Assembly (NCBI RefSeq): GCF_003046625.1
Contig: NZ_QAAD01000008.1
Location: 62,001 to 126,000, forward strand
Source: Mangrovibacterium marinum
GTDB lineage: Bacteria > Bacteroidota > Bacteroidia > Bacteroidales > Prolixibacteraceae
Length of the DNA stretch: 64,000 nucleotides
Direction of reading: 5' to 3'
The translations under genes and the position numbers were made by a program. Position 1 is the first letter of the stretch. Every line of letters begins with the position of its first letter. Below are positions 8,567-15,532 of the stretch, piece after piece. The notes beneath the pieces were generated by a model. It did no database searches. It saw only the letters and a program-made list of their open reading frames with translations, and was not told the origin of the DNA.

Positions 8567-9736
8567 ATGAAGAGCGGTTTTACACGGGTATTTTATGCAG
8601 AGTGGCGGAAGTTCTTCCGATCACCGCGCCTGATGGTTTGGGTGCTCGCTGTACCTTTACTAATTTTCGTGTTCTTCGGTGCGCTGTTCCATCGGGGGGT
8701 GCCACGTAATTTGCCGGTCAATGTGGTCGACTATGACAATTCAGCGCTTTCCCGCCAATTGTTGCGCTTTGTGGATGCCTCGCCCATTATGGCCATTACG
8801 CAGCACTGTACCAACGAGGCAGAGGCGCAGGTCGCCCTTCGGCGGGCCGACGTTTTTGCAACGATTCTGATCCCCTCCGATTTCGAAAACAACATTTATC
8901 AGGGCAAAAACCCGCAGGCGGTTTGCTATGTGAATAGCCAGTATATTTTGCCTGCCGGTTTAATTCAAAGCGCTTTTCTGTCGACTGCCGGAACTTTTTC
9001 GGCCGGGGTAAAGCTCGATAAACGACAAAAGCAAGGACAAACTTACGGACAGGTGATGACCGACATTTCAAGCGTGAAGCTGGATAAACACATTCTTTAC
9101 AACCCCTACATGAATTATAGTTACTACCTGAACCTGGCCATGTTGCCTATGATGTTCCAGATTGTGGTCATGGTTGTTTCGGCCTATGTGCTTGGTTTGG
9201 TCATGAAGCGCCGGAGAGCGGAAAAACTGTATCGCCTCGGCAACCAAAACGTGTGGGCTGTGCTGGCCGGCAAGCTGTTGCCCTATACACTCCTGTTTTT
9301 GTTGATGGGCTGGTTCATGAATGTGTTTTTGTTTTACAATATTGGCGTCCCGCGAAAGGGAACAATGGGCTGTATTTTGCTGGTGAGTGCCCTGATGGTG
9401 CTGGCCTATCAGGCCATGGCGGTTTTCTTTGTGGCCTTTTCGCGCAACCTTCGCTCGGCCTTAACCTATGGCGGTGGTTTCTCAGCCCTGGCCTTTTCGT
9501 TTTCGGGCTATACCTTCCCTTACGAAGGAATACCGAAGTCGATGGTTGTGGCCGGTCAGCTTTTCCCGTACAGCCACTTTCTGAAAGCTTACGTCAATAC
9601 GGCGATAAAGGGCTTGCCTTTAGGGGCGTCGGGCGTGCAATTACTGGCCTTGCTGGCCTTCGTCGTTGTCGGGATGGCGGCAATCCCCAAATTTTCGAAA
9701 TTGTTAAAAAATAATGGCTATGAGCCTGAATACTAA
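8567..9736 (+). CDS. ABC-2 family transporter permease, first of pair
   Basis: 389 residues with the architecture of YhhJ/DrrB-like ABC-2 permeases. One membrane helix lies near residues 20-38 (VLAVPLLIFVFFGALF), then an extracytoplasmic domain of about 130 residues (LPVNVVDYDNSALSRQLLRF is typical), then five to six helices in the C-terminal half. The sequence FSGYTFPYEGIP is a recurrent motif of this family. It is encoded 11 nt after the adaptor. No nucleotide-binding ATPase is encoded in the operon, so either a remote ATPase serves it or energy coupling differs. Confidence 0.88.
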   Translation: MKSGFTRVFYAEWRKFFRSPRLMVWVLAVPLLIFVFFGALFHRGVPRNLPVNVVDYDNSALSRQLLRFVDASPIMAITQHCTNEAEAQVALRRADVFATILIPSDFENNIYQGKNPQAVCYVNSQYILPAGLIQSAFLSTAGTFSAGVKLDKRQKQGQTYGQVMTDISSVKLDKHILYNPYMNYSYYLNLAMLPMMFQIVVMVVSAYVLGLVMKRRRAEKLYRLGNQNVWAVLAGKLLPYTLLFLLMGWFMNVFLFYNIGVPRKGTMGCILLVSALMVLAYQAMAVFFVAFSRNLRSALTYGGGFSALAFSFSGYTFPYEGIPKSMVVAGQLFPYSHFLKAYVNTAIKGLPLGASGVQLLALLAFVVVGMAAIPKFSKLLKNNGYEPEY

Positions 9737-10922
9737 AAATAACAACATGACGGTTTTTTCGAAATTTGGCTACGCATTTAAGAATGAGTACCGCTTTATT
9801 TTTAAGGACGCGGCGGTCGTATTTTCCATGTTGCTGATTGCGGTGGTCATATCCTTCGTGTACACCTATATCTATTCAAACCAGGTGTTGACAGGCCTCC
9901 CTGTGGTGGTGGTCGATCAGGATCAAACAACCGAAAGCCGGATGCTTACCCGGATGCTGGATGCTACCGAGCAGGTTGATGCCTCCTGCGTAGTGGCGAA
10001 TCTTACCGAGGCCGAGCGTTTGTTCGATCAAGGCCGTGCCCGGGGGATTGTGCTCATTCCACCTTATTTTGGCCGCGATTTAAATCGGCAGGCGCAGCCA
10101 GCGGTGTCGGTCTTTGCCGATGCCTCATACATTCTGTATTACAAGCAGGTTTATAAAGCCATGTCGTTGGTAACGGCTTATATGAATGCCGGAATTGAAA
10201 TTCAAAAACTTAATGCCCGGGGATTGACCGAAGATCAGGCGCTGAAGAACGCTACACCTGTACAGTCGACGGTGGTGGGTTTGTATAATCCCGATTCCGG
10301 TTATGCCATCTTTGTAATGCCGGCGGTTTTTCTGGTAATCATCCAAACCACCATGCTCACCGGGATCGGTTTGCTGGGAGGGACTTTTCGCGAACGCAAG
10401 CGCTTTGCCAATGCACATACCGCGGTGACCAATATTTTTGATGCGATTGCCATCGTGTTGGGCAAAGCATTGGCTTACACCTCGGTTGGCCTTTTTGTGT
10501 TTACGTTGATTGTGGGTCTGGACCTGCCCCTTTTCAATATGCCGCAGCGCGGAAATATTGCGGACTTGTATCTCTATATTTTCCCGTACCTGTTGGCCAT
10601 TTCGCTGTTGGGGATCACGCTGAATCGTTTTTTCCGTCACCGCGAGGACGCCGCCATGACCATTATCTTTAGCTCAATTCCGGTGTTGCTGCTTTGTGGC
10701 GTTTCATGGCCGGTGGGGGAGATTCCGGTGTTTCTGTCGGCCTTGTCGCAGATCATTCCATCGAGTGCGGCAACCAAAGGTTTTGTCGCTCTTAGTCAAG
10801 CCGGTAGCCGCCTGGGCGAAGTGAAAGATCTTTGGCTTCATGTTTGGGCCTTGTGTGCTTTATACTTTGTATTGTCGGTTTTTACAATGAAGAGCTTGCT
10901 GAAAGAAAATCCCGAAGCCTGA
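9714..10922 (+). CDS. ABC-2 family transporter permease, second of pair
   Basis: 402 residues if started at 9714, overlapping the previous gene by 23 nt. An ATG at 9747 (MTVFSKFGYAFKNEYRF) is a plausible non-overlapping alternative and puts the first conserved residues at the N-terminus. Architecture matches its neighbour: a TM helix (SMLLIAVVISFVYTYIY), an extracytoplasmic domain starting LPVVVVDQDQTTESRMLTRM, then a helix bundle. SWPVGEIPVFL near the C-terminus is the counterpart of the FPYEGIP motif. The two permeases probably form a heterodimeric inner-membrane channel docking with the HlyD/TolC partners. Confidence 0.87.
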   Translation: MAMSLNTKNNNMTVFSKFGYAFKNEYRFIFKDAAVVFSMLLIAVVISFVYTYIYSNQVLTGLPVVVVDQDQTTESRMLTRMLDATEQVDASCVVANLTEAERLFDQGRARGIVLIPPYFGRDLNRQAQPAVSVFADASYILYYKQVYKAMSLVTAYMNAGIEIQKLNARGLTEDQALKNATPVQSTVVGLYNPDSGYAIFVMPAVFLVIIQTTMLTGIGLLGGTFRERKRFANAHTAVTNIFDAIAIVLGKALAYTSVGLFVFTLIVGLDLPLFNMPQRGNIADLYLYIFPYLLAISLLGITLNRFFRHREDAAMTIIFSSIPVLLLCGVSWPVGEIPVFLSALSQIIPSSAATKGFVALSQAGSRLGEVKDLWLHVWALCALYFVLSVFTMKSLLKENPEA

Positions 10923-10979
10923 TTTTTCGGGCTTCTGATTCCGGTGTCGCAGCCTGAAGCTTGGAGCAGGTTCACTTGC

Positions 10980-11927
10980 TCATATCCGTATTTGGGTGTC
11001 GATTGAAGGTGTTGCTGGTTTCTGCTGCATACGCGCCGGAATGCAGCTGCTTAAGAGTTCAATCAGGGCTTTGGCTGTTCGTTTAAGCCCCGTGGTCCGT
11101 AAGTAAGCCGCACTGATCTCCCGGGTGGGCGTGGGCTGTGCAATCGGTTTGACCATATTCTCATATTCGGCGGCGATTTGGCTGGTTGCCAGCTCCGGAA
11201 TAAAGGTCATCCCACCCTCACTCTCCACAATGCGTTTAAGCGATTCAATGGAGTTGGAGGCATACTGAAACGGAAGCTCGGATTGCCGGATGTCACGGAT
11301 TTCGCAAACGGTGTTCACCTGGTTTTGAAAGCAGTTGCCCTCGTGGAGGTACCACAATTCATCCATGTTAATTGCTTTCAGTTCAATGGAGTCCTGATCA
11401 AACAAAGGATGGTCGGGCGAAAGGTAAACATAGAAGTGTTCGTAGAACAGCGGCACAAATCCGATTTTTGAAGCTTTTACAGGTGTCGAGATCAGCCCCA
11501 GGTCCAGTTCATTGTGCGCAAGCTGATCCAGGATTTCATCGGTTTTCAATTCTTCAATATGAATGCCCAGTTTCGGGTAGGTCTTCTTCAGCTTGCCCAT
11601 AAATAAGGGAACCAGGTAGGGCGAAAGTGTTGGGATAATGCCAACCCTCAGGATTCCTTCAATTTTTTCCTCAATTTCCAGGTTCAGGTTTTCCAGGTGC
11701 TCCACCAGCTGAACAATCTCAAGGGCTTTTTCATAAAACAGCTCCCCCTCTTCGGTTAGGGCCAACGGCTTCTTGGTCCGGTCCAGCAACTTATACTCAA
11801 ATTCGTCCTCCAGTTTTTGGATTTGCAGGCTCAAGGCCGGTTGACTAATGGACAGCACCTTGGCCGATTCGGAGAAATTTCGAACCCGGGCAAGCTCAAT
11901 GAAATATTTTAACTGGTTGAAATTCAT
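10980..11927 (-). CDS. oxyR: OxyR-type LysR family hydrogen peroxide sensor
   Basis: 315 residues with an N-terminal LysR HTH (SESAKVLSISQPALSLQIQK) and a periplasmic-binding-type effector domain. The redox loop is intact: EGNCFQNQVNTVCEI places Cys199 and Cys208 with eight residues between them, the same spacing and numbering as E. coli OxyR. Oxidation of this pair to a disulfide switches on peroxide-defence genes. It diverges from dps, with an AhpC-type peroxiredoxin gene next, so both are likely targets. ATTATT/AATAAT inverted copies lie in the 108-nt oxyR-dps gap. Confidence 0.92.
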   Translation of the reverse strand: MNFNQLKYFIELARVRNFSESAKVLSISQPALSLQIQKLEDEFEYKLLDRTKKPLALTEEGELFYEKALEIVQLVEHLENLNLEIEEKIEGILRVGIIPTLSPYLVPLFMGKLKKTYPKLGIHIEELKTDEILDQLAHNELDLGLISTPVKASKIGFVPLFYEHFYVYLSPDHPLFDQDSIELKAINMDELWYLHEGNCFQNQVNTVCEIRDIRQSELPFQYASNSIESLKRIVESEGGMTFIPELATSQIAAEYENMVKPIAQPTPTREISAAYLRTTGLKRTAKALIELLSSCIPARMQQKPATPSIDTQIRI

Positions 11928-11938
11928 TCTTTATAAGT

Positions 11939-11964
11939 ATTATTAATGGTGATATAAAAATAAT
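11939..11964. promoter_or_regulatory. Possible OxyR/LysR binding site
   Basis: An interrupted inverted repeat, ATTATT at 11939-11944 and AATAAT at 11959-11964 with a 14-nt spacer, lies just upstream of the dps -7 element in the oxyR-dps intergenic region. LysR-type sites are often AT-rich dyads in this position. The local sequence is very AT-rich, so chance occurrence is possible. Confidence 0.3.
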
Positions 11965-11979
11965 AAATAAAGCCTATTG

Positions 11980-11987
11980 TAGATTTG
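11980..11987 (+). promoter_or_regulatory. dps promoter -7 element
   Basis: TAGATTTG fits TAnnTTTG and lies 49 nt before the dps ATG. No good -33 TTG is present at the normal distance, as expected for an activator-dependent promoter. Confidence 0.5.
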
Positions 11988-12035
11988 TATCAACGAAAAA
12001 ATCAAAAGATTAATAACTTATAAAATTACAAAACG

Positions 12036-12500
12036 ATGAAAACACAAGTAAAAACACAAGCGGTAAACGAAACCATGGTAAACGAGTTGAATCAATTTTT
12101 GGCCGATATGCAAATTCATTATCAAAACCTGAGAGCATTTCACTGGAATGTGAAAGGGAACATGTTCTTTGTGCTGCACGCCAAGTTTGAAGAATATTAC
12201 AACGAAGCAGCCGAGGTGGTTGACGAAGTTGCCGAACGGATATTGATGATTGGCGGGAAGCCATTGCACAGCTTTTCGGATTACCTGTCGGCGGCTTCGA
12301 TCTCCGAAGTGAAAGATGTTACCGACGGAATTACAGCAGTAAAACACGTGATTGAACAACAGCAGGCTTTGCTCCAACAAATGAATAAAATTCAGGCCAA
12401 TGCTGCCGACCGTGGCGACGAGGCAACCAACGCCCTGTTTAGCGATTTGATTAGCAATACCGAAAAACGCCTGTGGATGTTGCGCACATTTTTAGCATGA
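12036..12500 (+). CDS. dps: Dps family ferritin-like DNA-protection protein
   Basis: 154 residues, the normal Dps length. The inter-subunit ferroxidase ligands are recognisable: His36 in NLRAFHWNVKG, His48 in FVLHAKFEEYYNEAAE, and the acidic cluster around residues 52-67 (VVDEVAERI). Dps dodecamers oxidise ferrous iron with hydrogen peroxide and store it, which prevents Fenton damage. The gene diverges from oxyR and precedes ahpC, so peroxide induction through OxyR is very likely. It is monocistronic: a hairpin terminator-like structure follows. Confidence 0.94.
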   Translation: MKTQVKTQAVNETMVNELNQFLADMQIHYQNLRAFHWNVKGNMFFVLHAKFEEYYNEAAEVVDEVAERILMIGGKPLHSFSDYLSAASISEVKDVTDGITAVKHVIEQQQALLQQMNKIQANAADRGDEATNALFSDLISNTEKRLWMLRTFLA

Positions 12501-12512
12501 TAACAATTCAGG

Positions 12513-12559
12513 AGCACTGTGATTGGCGGTTATCGAACTTATCGCAGTGCTCTTTCCTT
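12513..12559 (+). terminator. Terminator after dps
   Basis: GAGCACTG at 12513-12520 pairs with CAGTGCTC at 12546-12553, then a T/C-rich run. The 25-nt loop can itself pair partly (GTTATCGAACTTATC). Confidence 0.6.
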
Positions 12560-12581
12560 TATACTGAAAATTTTAGGCTGA

Positions 12582-12589
12582 TATTTTTG
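12582..12589 (+). promoter_or_regulatory. Possible ahpC promoter -7 element
   Basis: TATTTTTG fits TAnnTTTG, 157 nt before the chosen ahpC start. No convincing -33 element accompanies it, so OxyR activation or another promoter is possible. Confidence 0.35.
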
Positions 12590-12745
12590 TTATAATGAAC
12601 AAATGTGTTAAATTTAATAGCTGAAAATTGAATTCAACAATCATGTAATTTTACGATTATGGCATGTGCAAATGGTATTAAACCAATAAAAAAGAAAAGA
12701 AACCCGGAAAATGGAGTTGAAAATTTAAAAATGGAGGAAAAAAAG

Positions 12746-13360
12746 ATGAGTTCGACAATGGTAAGACAAGAAATGCCTCAGTTTGAAATGGATGCTTATG
12801 ACGCAAAAACAGGACATTTTACAACAGTTTCAAGTGACAACTACAAGGGCAAATGGGCAGTTGTTTGTTTTTATCCTGCTGATTTTACCTTTGTGTGTCC
12901 TACGGAGATTGCCGCAATGAATGCTCATTATGACGAGTTTCAGGAACTGGGAGTGGAGATTCTTGCCGTATCTGTCGATTCAAAATTTTCGCATAAAAGA
13001 TTTGCCGAAACGGAGCCAATCCTGAAAGGCCTGAAACTCATGATGGGGGCAGATACCACGCAGGAGGTCAGTAAGGCTTTCGGAGTATACGTTGAAGATG
13101 AAGGCGTGGCACTTCGGGGCCGGTTCCTGTTTAATCCTGACGGCATTTGTGTGGCCCAGGAAGTTCAGGCTGATTCTGTCGGACGCAATGTTAAAGAGTT
13201 TCTTCGTCAGATTCATGCGTGGCAACATGCCAGTAAAACGGGTGAAGTTTGTCCTGCCGGTTGGAGACCAGGCAAGAAAACATTACCTGTCAATACCGAT
13301 GTTGAAAAAATGACAGGTCGTGTAGGTGACTATATTACGATTGAGGAGATATTAGATTAG
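12746..13360 (+). CDS. ahpC: Typical 2-Cys peroxiredoxin (alkyl hydroperoxide reductase C)
   Basis: 204 residues from the ATG at 12746. The frame is open to 12659, but GGAGG at 12733-12737 forms one of the few clear Shine-Dalgarno sites here at the right distance for 12746. The peroxidatic Cys51 is in DFTFVCPTEI and the resolving Cys169 in GEVCPAGW, giving a typical 2-Cys enzyme that reduces hydrogen peroxide and organic hydroperoxides. GAD at residues 101-103 and the C-terminal YITIEEIL also fit the family. No ahpF reductase is adjacent. Position beside oxyR and dps implies peroxide control. Confidence 0.95.
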   Translation: MSSTMVRQEMPQFEMDAYDAKTGHFTTVSSDNYKGKWAVVCFYPADFTFVCPTEIAAMNAHYDEFQELGVEILAVSVDSKFSHKRFAETEPILKGLKLMMGADTTQEVSKAFGVYVEDEGVALRGRFLFNPDGICVAQEVQADSVGRNVKEFLRQIHAWQHASKTGEVCPAGWRPGKKTLPVNTDVEKMTGRVGDYITIEEILD

Positions 13361-13388
13361 AATAAGCTGGTGTATTGGACTGTAAAAC

Positions 13389-13427
13389 GAGGCTGTTTCA
13401 ACTAAAATAGGAAACAGCCTCTTCTTT
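13389..13427. terminator. Bidirectional terminator between ahpC and the GH15 gene
   Basis: A perfect 11-bp stem GAGGCTGTTTC (13389-13399) / GAAACAGCCTC (13411-13421) with an 11-nt loop is followed by TTCTTTTT. It sits between two convergent genes and can serve both. Confidence 0.85.
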
Positions 13428-15242
13428 TTAATGAATAACATCCATGATCGATTCGTCATCGGTAAGCTCGCCATCCGAGATAGTGATGGCCGTTTCAATA
13501 ACGGCCAGGTGTGAATAGGCTTGCGGAAAGTTGCCAAGCATCCGTTTGGTGTCAAAGTCCAGATCTTCGCTAAATAATCCCAGGTGATTGGAATAGCTCA
13601 GCAGGGTTTTGAACTTTTGAATAGCCTCTTTTTTGCGGCCGATTTTATACAGGCTTTTAATCAGCCAGAACGAACAGATGGTGAAGGCCGACTTGGGAGT
13701 GCCAAAGTCATCCTTATTTTTATAGCGGAACATCAGACCGTTGTGCTCCAGGTCCTTCTGAATTGCTGTTACCGTGTCGATAAATCGTTGGTCTTTGGCG
13801 TCGATAAAGCCATACGACTCCATCAGTAAAACCGATGCATCCAGATCGTCGGTTCCGTAAGCCTGGGTGAATGCTCGTTTGTTTTCCGACCAGGCTTTTT
13901 GGTGAATGTCGGTTTTGATTTTGTCGCGTAGTTTGCTCCAGTTTTCAATATAGGCATCGCGTTTCAGCAGTCGGGCGATTTTTACGGCCCGGTCGATGGC
14001 AGCCCAGCAGAGCACCTTGCTGAAGGTGAAATGTTTGTTCTCGCTACGGATTTCCCAGATTCCACGATCGGGCTTTTGCCAGTTGTCTTTCACAACCTTT
14101 ACAATGTTTCGCACAATGGTCCAAAGTTCTTCGCTGTGCTCCAGGCTTGTTGAGTACAGCTCGAAATGTTGATATACTACATCCAGCAGGATTCCGTAAA
14201 TGTCGTTTTGCTTTTGCCGGTATGCCGCATTGCCAATACGCACGGGGTACGAATTTTCGTAGCCCGAGAGGTGCCCCAGTATTTGCTCGGTGAGTTTTTT
14301 CTCCCCTTTGATGCCGTACATGATCTGCATCTTTTCATCTTTCTCGGGTAAAATGTCGATGATAAAATCGAGGTAATGGCGGGCCATTCGGTAATGCCCC
14401 AGCGAGGTCATGTTTTTCACCACCATGGAGGCATCACGAATCCAGCAAAAGCGATAATCCCAGTTCCGTTCTTCGCCAATGGTTTCAGGCAGCGAGGTGG
14501 TTAGTGCAGCCAGAATTGCTCCGCTTTTGTCGAAGCTCAACATTTTTAAAGTTAGCGCACTGCGGATAATTTCTTCCTGAAAGTGTTTGTAAAAGGTTGT
14601 GCGTTCCGACCAGTTCAGCCAGTATACTTTGGTGCGTTCCAGTTTCAGCCTCGAGCGCCGCACATCCTGATGCAGCAGTTTCTGGTTATAGCTGATCAAA
14701 CAATATCCATCTTCCTTAAGTCGGGTCGGTTTGGAGCCATCGAAAAGATTGAGGTCGAAGCTCGAATACAGATAGAGCGAGTCGTAGGGCCCCTTTGTTG
14801 TCGACGATTTTAAATATTCCTCTTTAATGGTGTGTTTGGTTCCGGGAACGCCGTATTCCAGTTTCGGATGATAGTGCAGATAAATCTCCGGGTCGCCGAC
14901 AATGTGTTTAAAATAGCGTACCAAATCGGGCGGAATGTAGTAGGCTTCATTGCGGTCGATGCGGTAGCGGGGCATGAAATCATGAATTTCGAAGACACCA
15001 TCCAGGCAGTGAAAACGCGTTACCAAAATGTTGGTTCTGGGAATGTAATGTTGGCTGGTTCGTTCCAGGTATTTGGGCTTCACCGAGAAAAATCCGCCGC
15101 GTTCTTTATCCAGTATCGAGGCAAAGACTGACGAGGAGTTAAACTGCGGTAAACAAAGCCATTCAACTGTTCCTTGTTCTGAGACTAGGGCTGCACTTCG
15201 GCAGTTTCCCACAATTCCGTAATTTAAATTATCCATAGGCAA
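13428..15242 (-). CDS. Glycoside hydrolase family 15 (glucoamylase or trehalase type)
   Basis: 604 residues, with no signal peptide, so probably cytoplasmic. The N-terminal beta-sandwich (GIVGNCRSAALVSEQGTVEW) precedes an (alpha/alpha)6 barrel. The general acid is likely Glu397 in GIWEIRSENKHFTFSK and the catalytic base Glu559 in GLFSEDLDFD; WDYRFCWIRDAS at 261-272 is a further GH15 signature. GH15 includes glucoamylases, glucodextranases and bacterial alpha,alpha-trehalases. The gene is divergent from a fused trehalose-phosphate synthase/phosphatase, so a trehalase is the most economical reading, but that is inference from context. Start at 15242 or at the Met two codons later. Confidence 0.9.
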   Translation of the reverse strand: MPMDNLNYGIVGNCRSAALVSEQGTVEWLCLPQFNSSSVFASILDKERGGFFSVKPKYLERTSQHYIPRTNILVTRFHCLDGVFEIHDFMPRYRIDRNEAYYIPPDLVRYFKHIVGDPEIYLHYHPKLEYGVPGTKHTIKEEYLKSSTTKGPYDSLYLYSSFDLNLFDGSKPTRLKEDGYCLISYNQKLLHQDVRRSRLKLERTKVYWLNWSERTTFYKHFQEEIIRSALTLKMLSFDKSGAILAALTTSLPETIGEERNWDYRFCWIRDASMVVKNMTSLGHYRMARHYLDFIIDILPEKDEKMQIMYGIKGEKKLTEQILGHLSGYENSYPVRIGNAAYRQKQNDIYGILLDVVYQHFELYSTSLEHSEELWTIVRNIVKVVKDNWQKPDRGIWEIRSENKHFTFSKVLCWAAIDRAVKIARLLKRDAYIENWSKLRDKIKTDIHQKAWSENKRAFTQAYGTDDLDASVLLMESYGFIDAKDQRFIDTVTAIQKDLEHNGLMFRYKNKDDFGTPKSAFTICSFWLIKSLYKIGRKKEAIQKFKTLLSYSNHLGLFSEDLDFDTKRMLGNFPQAYSHLAVIETAITISDGELTDDESIMDVIH

Positions 15243-15280
15243 TTTTTAGTCCTGTTATGAAAATGAGAGCGGGTAGTATT

Positions 15281-15310
15281 TTGTTAACCCGTCAAATTTG
15301 ACTATATTCG
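15281..15310 (+). promoter_or_regulatory. Possible otsAB promoter
   Basis: TTG at 15281-15283, a 19-nt spacer, and TATATTCG at 15303-15310, one mismatch from TAnnTTTG. It would give an untranslated leader of about 215 nt before the ATG at 15533. Confidence 0.45.
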
Positions 15311-15532
15311 TGACTCAAGTTCAGCATATTTGCTCAAGCGATTAGGTTTATTTTCATGAACCGCGAGCTTCGGTTTCTCAAATTTAGCTATTCTGCTCCG
15401 AAGCTCCTATTTTCTTCGGATTTAATCGAAATGCCACCCGGGCTTACCAACATTTTGCAGGCCGATATGTTGAATGAGAACAGACGACTTTTCATTTTAA
15501 AAGAGTTTAAGATTAAAATAAAAAAGGATCTT

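Noticed and set aside
12659-12745. N-terminal extension of the peroxiredoxin frame
   Set aside because: A GGAGG ribosome binding site at 12733-12737 supports the ATG at 12746, and the extension is Lys/Asn-rich without family similarity.
15356-15532. N-terminal extension of the trehalose synthase frame
   Set aside because: The 59 upstream codons look non-coding. The ATG at 15533 is preceded by AAGGA and starts exactly at the conserved HIVSNRLP segment.
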